The position numbers were made by a program, and so were the translations under genes. Source: Umbilicaria muhlenbergii (Eukaryota; Ascomycota; Lecanoromycetes; Umbilicariales; Umbilicariaceae). Taken from it: DNA of 64,000 nucleotides. Positions within the stretch are counted from its first letter, which is position 1. Each line of letters opens with the position of its first letter. The DNA lies in contig KK106983.1 of NCBI GenBank assembly GCA_000611775.1, forward strand, positions 3,685,072 through 3,749,071, given 5' to 3'. The notes under the pieces are model-generated. The model ran no database searches. It was not told where the DNA came from and worked only from the letters and a program-made list of their open reading frames with translations. Shown here one piece after another: positions 21,589-33,039 of this stretch.

Positions 21589-24500
21589 ATGAACTACCTT
21601 GCCTGTAGTGCTTGTAAGCGTTTGCAACCTGCAGCTGAATATAATGAAGGCTATCAGTATTGAAAAACCTGTTCAGCTTGCAGAGCTGTAGGTTCAGGGT
21701 CCTTTTTCATAATCTTTCTAACCTGTGTTTTAGAAGGGCTCACGCCGGCGTGTTCATATGACAGCTCAAGATGATGATTCACATTCACCTTCAGTGAAAT
21801 GAATCTGTGTAAGACTGCCGCTCAGTGAATTGAGCCTGAATATTCACTTTAATCATCTTGAGGTGGAAGCTGAGCAAGATAAACAAACACATCATGTTGC
21901 TGAGGTGAAGGGAAAGAATGCATGAGCTTGACAGCATGCATGAAATTAAGAAGATATCCTGACTTCAACATCATCTGAGCAAGTCAGACAGTTTGAACAG
22001 CCTGAACAGCTTTGTCCTCAGTGTCACTGCTCATGATTGCTCAATCAATTTCAATCATTGCAGCAGAACTTTCCTGCTGCAGCAATCATTACCTGTCAGA
22101 AATGTTGAAGAACAATGCATCATACTCATGATAATTCATTATAAACACCTGTTCAGAATAATGCTGAACCTGTTTGAACTTCATTCAGTAGTCAATCTAC
22201 ACCTTTTACACCTTCTTGCAGTCAGACAGCTGCTGTGACTTCATCATCTTTGCATGACCCTGCTATTTCAGGGGAATACTGAGGATATATCAGGGATTTC
22301 TATCAAAACCTGGCTCAACTATGACAGGATGAATGCATTCAGTGCAATGAAAAGTGATTTAATATGAAGCTTAATTCTGAACAGATCTGCAAATGCTGCA
22401 TTGCTCAGGAAAAAAGTGAGAAACCTTGATTATTTATTGAGTGTAATCATCTGAATGTTGACTCTGTTCCTGAACATTTGTCTGAGTTAACACAAGTTGA
22501 AGAGCACCTTATTGCTCATTTGCATGTTCATATTCAAGTATGACAGATAAAAGGGCAGCAGTTTAAGTACAAATCACATGTGATGACATTCATGCAGAAC
22601 ACTTCAAAGGTTTATGATAAGCTTTCAATTTTATCCTCTGAACTTAATGTAAGTTGTTCAGAACCTGTTCAGGCCATTTAAATTAATATTATAATTAACT
22701 TTACTTAAATTTTGCTGTTGAAACCTCCTTCTGATCACTTTAACTGAGGCATTGAATAGCAGTTCAACTCATCAATGCATGTTTAAAGAAAGATTGTTTT
22801 TGACTGATTGATGTTTTTGCAGGCCAATCACCCTGACTACAAGAATTTAAAAATTGATAAGAACAAACTGCTGACTCTGCCTGAAGATGACTCTATTACT
22901 GATCAGCTGCCTGCATGTGAGGTGAATGAACCCTCTTTTTCTAATCTGAATGATATTCTGAATGATCAAGACCTTTTAAATGTGAATCTGAATGAGCTTG
23001 ATGATGAAAATTAATCATCTTAAACTGCTGTGATGCTTAATTTACTTCCTGATCAGATGGAAATGAAACATCTTCAGCAGATGTTAACACAAGTTACACA
23101 TTCTGTAAATCTTAATGTGCTTTTCATGACATCTGTTGCAGATGACTCTGTTTCTGAATGAGATTCAAAACCTGTTTTTCAAATGACATTTCCAGGGCTA
23201 TTCTCATACAGATGAAGTGATTTTTATGAACAGAAAGAAGAGGTTATCAGCTTAAGTGATTGAATTCATCACTTGTTGAAATACAAAGATGATCAGTTTG
23301 CTCATCATTCATATTTCCACTATTACGCCTTTAATCACTTATTACGTATGCAGTCAAAACAGCACTTCAGCTATGTTTGCAAGAAGTTTAATGACAAGAA
23401 CATCACATTTCAGAATTTAAAGAAGTGAGTTCAAGAGAGGAAAGCAGATTTGATCAATTATATTATTCATTCAGCTGAACAGCTGCATGAAACCTGACTC
23501 TTTTGAGCTGTCAAAGGCTGTAAACTTAAAGTCATGATTTTAAATTTAAATGTGTTGCATCTGTTCATCACAGTTAATGCTGCTGACCTTCAGTGATTCA
23601 ACCTGCAGGCTCAGATGCCAGGGTTTAAATGACATTTTAAATGAACTGAACATGAGCAATACAGAGCTGCATCAGACAATTTAACTCACAACTCTCACAT
23701 TATGATGAAGTACTTAACATGCTGATTTAAGCTGTTTCTTAAACACATTATCTGCAAGGTGTTCAAGGTTCAGGATCACTGATATCATTATGAGTGACAG
23801 GCTCATGAAAGTAATCATGTGCATGACTTTCTTTGACTTGACAGGGCGTCAGCAGTTCATATAAATACAAATCTTAATCATGAAACTCTTGCTCAATGAT
23901 GAAGTGATTGAGTGACTGCTGTGAACCTCAATTTCACATTATTGTCAAGCAGGAATTCAGTGAGTCTGCTTATTATTAAATGTTCAAACACTCAGCTTCA
24001 TTTAACTGAATGTCTTAATTGCTATCAACATCACAAATGCAGTGACAGCTACTGCTTGTGAAAGATAAAGGATGTTGAAGAAAAGTGCTGTCATTTTCAC
24101 TTTTCTCAGGTGTTTTAAACAGTCATCACAGTCTCTTGTGATTAAAACCTGAAATACTACAAATATCTGACTGTTCAGAATGACACAATGATGAATGCTC
24201 ATATTTCAGTATTCACTCTGAGTTGAAATGTTAATACTGATATGTCTCTCTGTATCAGTATACGTGAGGTGATTTACTACGCTGCAAAATACATCAGCAA
24301 AGTGAAAGTCAAATCTGAACTGTACAAGAAGCTGTTCATGAATGCAATTAAAAAATGAAAATGCAACAAACTGCCTTTTCTATCTGTGGCCATGAGGGTT
24401 ATGAATCAATTGATAAGTGAGCATGATTGATTTACTCAAGAGGTAACTCATCATCTTCTGAGGTTACAACTTATGAATTGCACCCGTGATTTCACTACTG

Positions 24501-26670
24501 TTGATTTTCAGTCACTGAATGAACAGGATACCCTTGCTGAGCCTGAAAATGATTAATTTCAGAAAAAAGGACAGTCTTGACTTGAAAAATACATGCTGCA
24601 TTCATCATATACACTTCATTCAGAGGATCAGCTTGAGGATGTGACTTTATTTGAATTTGTTTGAAGTTGAGATGTATTTAACAATATTGTTTAATAACAC
24701 TTTAAGGCATCAGTAAGAGTTCTACATATGTTTCTTATGTACAAGTCAACTCTGAACAGGCCAGGATTTAAGAATTACTGTTGAGTGAAAATGATGCTTC
24801 ATCATCCTTTTTCTAAACCGTCTGAACTGTGGATGCTGAATGAGGTTGATGAGCAAACCTACACTGCAGCATATCATTTATGTTAATTGAAACATCACAG
24901 TCAGCACAATATGAACCTCTTGAATATTAAAACTTAAGAAGAAGCTGAACCTGATGAGAATTTCATGCTCACTCAATATGAATTTGAACTGAAAAAAGAA
25001 TGTGAACCTCAGGACTTCTTTGTTGAACTGATTATTAAACATGAAGATGAAGGTGCTGACAACTACTCACATGACAATGTCAGAGACCTCAGCAATCAAT
25101 CAGAAGATTTAACTTATAATTAACATTTCAGTGATCATCTGTTTGAACAGTTCAGCAAACAGTTGAATTTTTTAACTCTTGTTAAATTGATGCTTAAATG
25201 CATTAAATGCACCTGAAATAATCTTGATACACTTACAGAGGCTCAGTGAGTGATCTTCAATTAAGTGTATAATCACTGTCAAGATGAATTTTCTGAGATT
25301 ACATCAGCTCAACTTTTAATGCATGTTGACAAGTCAGCAGGCATCAGCAAGTCATATTTAATTAATATGATATCAACCTACCTGTTTGATATGATAAAGC
25401 AGCATGAGCAGTTAAATTCAGTCCTGTGAGCTGCACCTACTGAAGTTGTGACATTCAGTATTCAAGAACAAATGCTGCATCAGTTGTTACAGCTGCCTGT
25501 TCAGAAACTGTTTAAATTATTATTTAATTCAGTCTTGCTGAGCCTGCAACAGCTGTATCAATGATGTCACTACCTTATTATTAATGAGAAATTCATGATT
25601 GACCTGCTGAAACTGTATCAAATTAATGTGAAGTTGAAACAAATATTTCTTAATTATTCAGATGAATCATTCAGAGGCATGAATATTTTGCTGTGTAATG
25701 ATTTCTATCAACTGCCTCCTGTTGATGCCTTTTCTCTATATGATACTCAGCCTGCCTTGAAAATTGAGCTTACTACAGTCAAGGAACTTTATCAAAGGTT
25801 GAATGAAATCATTCAGTTGACTCAAATTATGCATCAGCAGAGTGAGGACAACAGCTTCATTTAATTCTGAACACTTTTACAGGGCCTGTGACTGAGTGAA
25901 ATGACTGATGAGAACTGTCAGTTCCTGCAGCAAAGAATAAAGGATAATTTGCCTCTGAATGTTCAGACTGCATTTAAAAATAATCTTCAGATTTACTCAA
26001 CCTGCGCTGCTGTTTGTGATTATAACTTTACAACTTTACAGAAGTGTGAACGCCCTGTGCTTTAAATTAAAGTTAAACATCAACCTTTAGCAGTCAAAAA
26101 CAGCTCTGAAGAAGATGCTTAAAGATTATGTTCAAAGCTCCTGTTAAGCAAAGGCTGTCAGCTGATGATTATCAGTAATCTTTTAACTGCATTTAAACTC
26201 ATCAATGAGACTCTGAGCACACTGTATGATATGATGTGATGTTCAGAAGATGATTCACTCATCAGTTTATCTTGCATGCTTTGATTCATTTCAGATAATT
26301 ATGCTGAAAATGAGCTTTGTCAGCAAACATCAGAGGAGCAGTCAATGATACTGATTATATTTATTCAGCATAAATGAGAGGTCAATTCAGTCACTTACAG
26401 TCAAGAGATGTTCCCTGTTGTTTTTATATACATTATCACTGTTCACAAATCACAGGGTTTAACACTTGATAAGATGATTTTAAATATTAATACAAAAGAT
26501 CACTCTCTTGAGCTTACTTATGTGACAATTTCTCATGTTTGAATGATTCAGAGCTTGATGTTTGAAAAACCCTTTCATATATTTATATTCTCACAGGCTC
26601 CCTCTGTGATTCAGGATATGTGAAAGGAGAATCATCAGAAAAAAGCACTGCAATGCATTAATTAAACAAC
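21589..26670 (+). pseudogene. Helitron RepHel pseudogene (HUH/Y2 Rep plus Pif1-like helicase)
   Basis: Order of recognisable parts: a Cys-X2-Cys pair motif at 21589-21690; a Helitron-like N domain with KVYDKLSILSSELN near 22600; a possible intron from GTAAGT near 22650 to TTTTTGCAG near 22822; then ANHPDYKNLKIDKNKL. The Rep part follows at about 23580-24480. It includes SDNLTHNSHIMMKYL and an HUH metal site HVH at 23816-23824 inside NHVHDFL. A Y2-type motif YAAKYISKV is near 24290. The helicase part (25270-26670) keeps LLCNDFYQLPPVDAF and TVHKSQGLTLDKMILNI. The Walker A loop at about 25326-25355 reads SAGISKS where active Pif1 helicases have a GxxGTGKS-like loop, so ATPase activity is lost. 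Many in-frame TGA codons fall where Helitron proteins have Trp. The HUH and tyrosine residues surviving is seen; the copy as a whole cannot be functional. Confidence 0.85.
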
Positions 26671-26894
26671 TTTTCATTCAGAGGGTGTGTGAATATGTAT
26701 TTAAACAACTCTGAACAGTTCTGAACAGTGAAATATTACTAATAAGTCACACTATGAAGTCACATCACATTGCAGCAGTCTGAAACATATATCAGCAGAG
26801 CAAAGAAATGCTGTTTAATTTATTCAGCCTTGTTCACATCACAGCTGTCAAGGAACTTCTTGACAAAAGTTAAATTAATCATTATCTTCTCTTC

Positions 26895-27928
26895 TCACAC
26901 TGTCATCACTCTCTTCTTCTTCATCATCATCTCTTCTTTCCTCACTGCTGCCTGCATTCTTTTCTTCACTGCTGTCTCTTTCTTTCTTGCTGTCACCTTC
27001 ATTTCTTCTTTCACTGCTGTCTCTTTCTTCTTCTCCTTCTTTACTTTCACCCCTTCCTCTTCTTCTTCTTTCACTGCTTCACTGTCTCTTTCATCTGAAC
27101 AGTCAGTGAGAAGTACTGTGATGATGTGATGAGCTGTTTCACGCAGCTCAATAATTGTCTTCATCACAGTTCTTAACAGAGCTGCAGGATTAACATCTGC
27201 CTTCACATTCTTTAACATCACTGTTAAGTTCTCATTTCTATGATCAGTTAACATCTAAATGTTCAAACTCATTCAATAAGGGTTTGACTCATGAGGACAT
27301 TCAGGAAGAGGGATGTTAAACAATGTCTGTTGTCATGAAAGGTCAGACTCTCACAATGAGAGCTGCTTGAGTTGCTGCAATTTATGACACACAGAGGTGA
27401 ATGATCCTGCTGAATGTTAATTTTGAACAAACTGAACAGAGGATATACTTACATTTGATTTGCAGTGAGAGCGCTGACTCCTGCATTGACTCAGTCACAG
27501 GAGCATGCACTCTGAGCTGTGCAGTTGACACATTTGATGTGACCCTCACAGACCACACACAAATGAGACTGAGTTACACAGTCTGAGCACTCACTACCTG
27601 CTGAGAAGGACATACTGAGCTCACTCAGTATGTCTCTTGCAAGCTGATGATGCTTTGAGTCACCTCAAGACCTTGAACTTGCTCAGTCAGGCATCACACC
27701 TGAGATCATCACAGTAGAGGCTCACTTTCACTTGCTCTTTCTCTTGAAGGCTTGAGGTGTGAGAGGCTCAGGAGCTTTTTTTGTCATTATAATAATGTCA
27801 CTCTTCTCCTCCTCCTCATCATCTGCATCAGGCAGCATGACCTTATCAGCAGGCAGGTTGCCCTTGTTGTTGTAGAGAGGAGGGGGAGGAGGAGCATCAT
27901 CAGATGTCATCACTGAGCAGAGCATCAT
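26895..27928 (-). pseudogene. Leftward cargo ORF(s) in the Helitron: Zn2Cys6-like cluster and Lys/Glu-rich region
   Basis: Starting near 27928, a leftward frame with a Pro/Asp/Glu-rich N-terminus (DDAPPPPPLYNNKG) runs to about 27440 with only TGA stops. At 27497-27589 it has cysteines spaced C-X2-C-X6-C-X8-C-X2-C followed by Cys after 5 and 7 residues, resembling a binuclear zinc cluster. A GTAAGT donor lies after it near 27436, with CAG acceptors about 50 bases on, but I could not keep the phase. Further left, 26895-27254 encodes a 119-aa Lys/Glu-rich, coiled-coil-like segment. Whether these are one gene is inference. It reads opposite to RepHel and may be captured host sequence or a second element. 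Confidence 0.45.
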
Positions 27929-27957
27929 GAGTGTGTTGATTGACTATATTACTGTTA

Positions 27958-28160
27958 ACATACGCTCACAAGCAGAACAGCGAACAAAACAAGCAGAACA
28001 GCAAGCAAAACAAGCAGCAACAGCAAAGGCAGCAACAGCAAAGGCAGCAACAGCAGAGACAGCAGTGGTAAAGGCAGCAGCGGCAGCGGCAGCAGGGGCA
28101 GCAGCAGCAGGGGTGGAGGCGGTGAAGGCGGCAGCAGCGGAGGCAGGCAGCAGAATGAGG
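27958..28160. repeat. Imperfect AGC/GGC trinucleotide-rich tract, open on both strands
   Basis: Runs of GCAGCA, GCGGCA and AAGGCAGCA units. The plus strand reads mostly Ala/Lys/Gln and the minus strand mostly Ala/Phe/Thr. Unlike the adjacent DNA it keeps many GG and CG steps, so it has escaped the local mutation or lies outside the mutated element. I do not call it a gene. Confidence 0.6.
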
Positions 28161-28200
28161 TTATAACTTACTGTAAAAGACGTCATTGTTGTATGATGTT

Positions 28201-29013
28201 TGGTGGTTTAAAAACGCGTATTTTTGAACAAACATTGAACACTGTTCAGGGAGCTAGCCGCTTTAGGGTTAGCGCCACTTGGAAAAATTTCATCAAAAAT
28301 TGAATTCAAATGCCATGAGGCTACAATCTACATATCTATCTAAAATCTCTATTGGATAAGCCTGAAACATATAATATAAATGATAATATAAATGAAAATC
28401 AGCCCCCGAGGTTGGTATATAATGACGTTTAGCGGGAATAACATTAAAGCCGGTAGGGCTATGGCCTGCACGTGATTAAAACTCGTCGTCCCGTCCGCTT
28501 ATTTTGCTTAGTCATGCAAGCTCATGCCTCAAGCGGGAGGTCCCCTCACGGTGGATCATTTTTACTTAAGCGAGAACTAAGGAATCGCGACTGCCCAACG
28601 AAAACCCCGTTTACCAGTCGAGCCTCCTCAGCCCCGACGGTTCAGCCCGTCTACTTCGGATTGTTCGCCCTTCTAGCCTAAAAATAATCCTGTGCTGGGC
28701 TAATCAAAACACTGTCCAACGAGATGTGCTCAAGCAGGAAGGGCAGCGCCGCAATGGGATTTTCATGGTCATCATGCCGCCCCCTTTGAAACTGCGGCGA
28801 GACGGTAATGCAAAGTGCTGTCCAGTTGCGAGGGCTAGCGCTTTTCTCCAGGGCAATCACATTTGTGGAATCTTGAAAGGCCTTTGCTTGAATGAAAACG
28901 ACCGTGTCTTCTCCTACTTTTCTGCCTCTTCCCCTGAAGGTTTCCTATACGCCTCTTGAAATTCTTCATTTTGTCCGAAGCACACAAGTCCCCACCATTC
29001 ATTAAGTCTCATT
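28201..29013. other. 0.8 kb between the Helitron region and the wall-protein gene
   Basis: Base composition returns to normal (many CCG/CGG) from about 28430. The 70-codon frame at 28472-28681 has no domain. The last 200 bases, with TTCTTC and CCCCACC stretches, are the probable promoter and leader of the gene starting at 29014. Confidence 0.5.
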
Positions 29014-31577
29014 ATGTTGATCAATGTGGTCGTAAGCGTGATTCTCTTCATTTTTTGCCCATCCGTTGTCGTTGCCGAGATATTTCCGCGTCAGAGTATG
29101 CTTTCAAACAATATCTTCGACTTGACCCTCGCTGACTTAAGTAGCAGCCACGGCCCAGTATTCCAACACCACTCAAGCAGCCTCACCGACTACGGTGATG
29201 AGCCCTACTCAGAGCTCTTGCTGCTTTGTTATCCAGACAACACTCATTGAAAACTATTGGCCGGGTATGGGGCTTTGCCTACCTCCTTCAATGGTATCAG
29301 GCTTATTGTTCGGAAGGAAACATCATTACAACGTACAGTTTCAGTGCCGTCTCTATCATGGTATTAGTCACTTCGATCATTCAGTATTTTGACACGACCG
29401 TCACAAGCTATGATACCTTGTATTCTGGGTCTATTGTTACGGAATCCTCAGTAATTGGTCCTCTAAACTCTCTGAGTGTTTTTCCGGCTGCGTATCCGCG
29501 CGTCAACGGGACTTTGCTTGGCGGATCCACAGTAATAACGGCTGGCTCAACAATGTTTGTGAAGTAATCCACCTTATTGTAAACAGTGCCTTTACTCATG
29601 TCCTGCAGAACATCGCCTGCGTTTTTCTACGTTTATTCCTCTGTATATGTCGTCACTGTGCCTGCTATAACTCAGGACAATGGGCGCTTGACATGTATCA
29701 CGACAGAAAGACTCCTCGAAGAACCCCCGCTCACCGCCCTTGGGTGTCGCAATAACACAGATTGCGCTTACTCGACTGCTGAAATGACAACAGATACAGT
29801 GGTATTGCCCATCAATACTAATCTTGCACCCTTTTTTGAAACGCCTGTTGCAATCGTTTCGCAAACCCTGATCTCTTTCTCCACACCCTTCATCCATGTG
29901 CCTGTTACGGGAGCTACAGAAAACTACGGTTACATACCGCAGACGGTTGTTGATTGGATGTTTCAAGACCCTATTCATATCACGCGGCAACATGATGTGG
30001 CCTCTTGCTTACCAGGTGGGCCGTGGTTTTGGATGATTGCTCAGGATCCTGCGAGCACGCTCCCCCAAAATACTTCAAGGCTTATCATCACATCAAATCT
30101 CATTTATTCAGAAATTCTTACTCCAATGGCTGCTGCTAAGCCGGAAATTTTACTACCAGTTTCTACCTTAACGTCAAACTCCATCGTCACAATAACCAGT
30201 GCGGGTTGCTTTGCTCCAGGTGCGTGTTCCCACACTACGACAACTTCTCCAGCACCGGGATCAACCGCATCACCTCCAAGCCTGCCAAACACATCCAGCG
30301 CAGTCACAACTGCGGTGCTGGATAAGACCCTATCTGGTAAGGTTTCGTTCCTCTTTTTACCTAGCACTAGTACGAACGCTGCACTCCCATTAGCATCGAT
30401 ATCAACATTACAGACATCGAGTTCTTCAGTACCAAGTCCTCAGGTGACCGTACCAACAGCTGCTGCAATTATCTCTCTACCAATAGCCATATCTGTTATC
30501 ACTGTTGGCTCATCCACAATCACTGCGAACGCTGCATCGCAATTTCCTATAGCTAGCCAGACTCTGGCTCTGGGGGGAGGCCCCATAACAGTGTCACGAT
30601 CAGAATTATCGCTTGCACCGTCGGCTACTGCACTCGTCGTCAATGGTGCAATACCACCCCAGACTACAGCACGGCTTCAGGGACTTGGTGCAGTCATTGC
30701 AAGCGTTCTTCGCATCCCGCCCCCCGTTGCGGTCGGCTCAGAATCCATTACAGCGAATGCAGCTTCTCAGTATATGGTGGGCAGCCAAACGCTCATTCCA
30801 GGTGCTGCACCTATAATTATCTCCGGATCTACATATTCCCTTGCTCCCTCAGCTACTGCGGTCGACGAAAATGGTATACTAACTCCACTACAAGGGATTG
30901 CGGGACCAACAGCAAGCGCCTTGGCCATCGCTCCGGCTATAACTTTTGGCTCTGTGCTTGTCACTGCAAACTCCGCATCTCAGTACGTCATAGGAACTCA
31001 GACACTTATTCCAGGAGAGCCAGCAATTGTGGTTTCCGGCACAACAGTCTCCCTAGCGCCGTCGGCGAGTGATATCGTTATCGCTGGCAGTACCATTCAA
31101 CTCTCTTCCGCTTTCGATTACGTTGTCGGTAGTCAAACGATTGTCCCTGGCGCTCCCCAAATCACAATATCTGGGATTGTGGTTTCCCTAGCTCCTTCCG
31201 GAGATGCTGTTGTTATTGGTGGTAGCACCATTGCATTGGCCGCTGGAGCAGCACCAGTTATTACAATTGGCTCGCAGCTAATCACCGCAAATGCTGCTTC
31301 ACAATATATTGTTGGCACTCAGACCTTGGTTCCTGGAGCAGCAATAACAGTGTCAGGCACTATAATTTCTCTGGCGCCATCTGCAAGCGATCTGGTAGTT
31401 GGGGGCACGACCATGGTACTGTCTACCTCCAGCGGCGCTGGAGGAGAGTCTACCTCCAAGGGCAACGCGCTCCATACTAATCTTGACTCAACCGGAGAAG
31501 GTATTCGTGTAAGCCTGGGCTTGATGGGTCAGGTGCTCGGTCTGTGTTTTGGGATGTTGCTACTTTTGCTATTGTAG
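29014..31577 (+). CDS. Repeat-containing cell-surface protein, probably GPI-anchored
   Basis: Exon 1 is 29014..29095 and encodes a clear signal peptide (VVVSVILFIFCPSVVVA). A 49-nt intron leads to an exon starting at 29145, and a later 45-nt intron (29564..29608) leads to the last exon, 29609..31577. Between 29145 and 29563 the frame must shift. Either a GTTATC..ATCAG intron (about 29227-29299) removes it, or one extra G near 29267 is a frameshift. I favour the latter, because the SSCCFVIQTTLIENYWP stretch it would remove looks coding. The C-terminal half holds five imperfect copies of an about 50-residue unit (30480-31430) with the core ITANAASQYxxGTQTLVPG and SLAPSA. A Ser/Thr-rich linker precedes it. 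The C-terminus is a hydrophobic GLCFGMLLLLLL, as in GPI signals. A cell-wall location is inferred. Confidence 0.75.
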
Positions 31578-32252
31578 TATTAGTAAGCGATGCATTTCAG
31601 GCGAGAGAAGTTACTGGGCCGAACTAAAAATCAGCAGATTGATAGTCTGGAACAGTGCAGGAAAAGGAAGTCATATTCAGTGTGTTGTTGTTGGCGATCA
31701 AACCTCCTGTTGCGGCGTTCCGACTTTGCCGAGTTTGAGGGCATAAGCCCCACGCTAATGAGCGAGCGCCGCTACTATGCTGAAACCTCACGTCACCAAA
31801 TACAACGTCTTGAAACATTTGCGACCAGAACTCTCCTCCTTTTCTTCAAGCAGCTACAATTGATTAGCGCTCATAAACCCATTTTCCGTGTCAATTATTC
31901 ATCATCCCGAACGGCCAGATTTTAGTTTACCCGTGCGATCTGTTCGCGGAGTTATTTGCCCGTTTTGTGGGAACATGGGTTGATATCCAGCCAAGCATCT
32001 TCAGATGCTGATGTTATGTGTTCAAGCATGTGTCTTGCGCTTGTAGATATGACATATAGTTGAGGCGGTGTTGGGTGTGGAAGGGGTGTCTTTTCTCTAC
32101 GTAATGCGTTCTTCGCTCTTCGTATTGCGTGCTTCCGATTCTCCTCACGTCGTAATCGATCCTTCTTCCATCTCCTCATCGAAGCGTATTTGTCTTCCGT
32201 TTCTCCTATCGCTCTGCACAAGCTCCAGCAATTCTCAAACCGCCCAATCACT
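31578..32252. other. 0.7 kb intergenic region
   Basis: 3' flank of the wall-protein gene and promoter of the small secreted protein. The 111-codon frame at 31590-31925 has no domain or homologous look. Nothing else is seen. Confidence 0.5.
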
Positions 32253-32851
32253 ATGCATTTCTCCACCCTCCCCATCCTTGCCGCCTTCCTCTTCTTCGCC
32301 CACCCTGCCGTCTCAGCCCCGTCCCCACTCACCCTCCTCCCTCGCACCGACTACTGTGCCAACGCCCCAAAAGTCGTAGCCGGAACGTACGTCCCCCCGA
32401 CCCCTATTCCCCCATCTCCCCACCCCTCTCCAACCCAACTAACCCCCCATCCCAACCACAGGTTCGCACCCTCCCCGCCATCACAGGCGCCACCCGCTGG
32501 TGTGCCCCCAACAGCCGCACCTTCATCTATGTAACCCTAACCGCCGAAATGGCCGGCCCAGCCATCCAAAGCCTCCTCGACTCCGCCTACCGCTTCAGCC
32601 AAGACTACATCCTGTTGATGGGAGACGGCGTGGTCCCGCAGGACGGGATGAACTATATCCCCGTCGATGGCTATCGGGTCATGTTTGCGAATACGAACAA
32701 TCATCAGATTACGTGGGGGGTTTACGGGGCGGCGCTGACGGCGTTGAAGGAGTTTATGGCGGCAAATGGGTGGGGGCCGGCGGTTTTTAGGGTCATTGAT
32801 GGGAGTAATGCGGTGGCGACGGGGGTGGTGGCGCAGATGCCGCATTCCTGA
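32253..32851 (+). CDS. Small secreted protein of unknown function
   Basis: The N-terminus is a textbook signal peptide (LPILAAFLFFAHPAVSA) followed by a mature part with DYCANAPK. One intron ends at CCACAG (32461), and the second exon is 32462..32851. It encodes TRWCAPNSRTFIYVTLTAEM, then MNYIPVDGYRVMFA and HQITWGVYGAAL. The best-looking donor, GTACGT at 32387, does not keep the phase. GTAGCC at 32376 (exon 1 32253..32375, 170 aa) or GTCCCC at 32391 does, so the donor is uncertain. Only a few cysteines remain, so it is not a classic cysteine-rich effector. The family is not recognised; it would act outside the cell. Confidence 0.62.
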
Positions 32852-33039
32852 GTGGGGTGGGGAGTGAGGGGGGAAGAGGTAGGGGTGGAGTCGGAGGTGA
32901 GAGTGGAAGGATTGACGACGCGGACGGGGTGTGGTAGAAGAGGTATACGGAGGTGGGATAGACACGGGTGAGGTCACCATTTGGTTCTCGGTATATGTAT
33001 CTTTCGAGCAAAAAGTCTTCTCAGTTAGTATTCTGGCTA

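Larger units (their letters stand above)
20756..28200 (+). mobile_element. Hypermutated Helitron-bearing region (termini not defined)
   Basis: Rep and helicase segments of a Helitron are recognisable on the plus strand between 21589 and 26670, and leftward cargo follows to about 27930. The whole stretch is poor in CpG, TGG and CCA and rich in TCA/TGA words, like the retrotransposon next to it. Fungal Helitrons insert between A and T, begin TC and end CTRR after a hairpin; I could not find a convincing pair of ends. Other unrecognised repeats may therefore lie in the outer parts (20756-21580 and 27930-28200). Helitrons replicate by rolling circle and often carry captured sequence, consistent with the minus-strand ORFs here. 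Confidence 0.75.

Noticed and set aside
14633-28000. TGA read as tryptophan (an alternative genetic code)
   Set aside because: Host genes in the window use TGG for Trp and TGA as a stop. The TGA codons are confined to mutated elements and explained by C-to-T change.
28220-28280. CTTTAGGGTTAG as telomere-like sequence
   Set aside because: Only one partial unit; no tandem array.
28200-28300. Helitron 3' hairpin and CTRR end
   Set aside because: A weak CGCT/AGCG stem is present but no CTRR end with a T after it fits well, and no matching 5' TC end was found.
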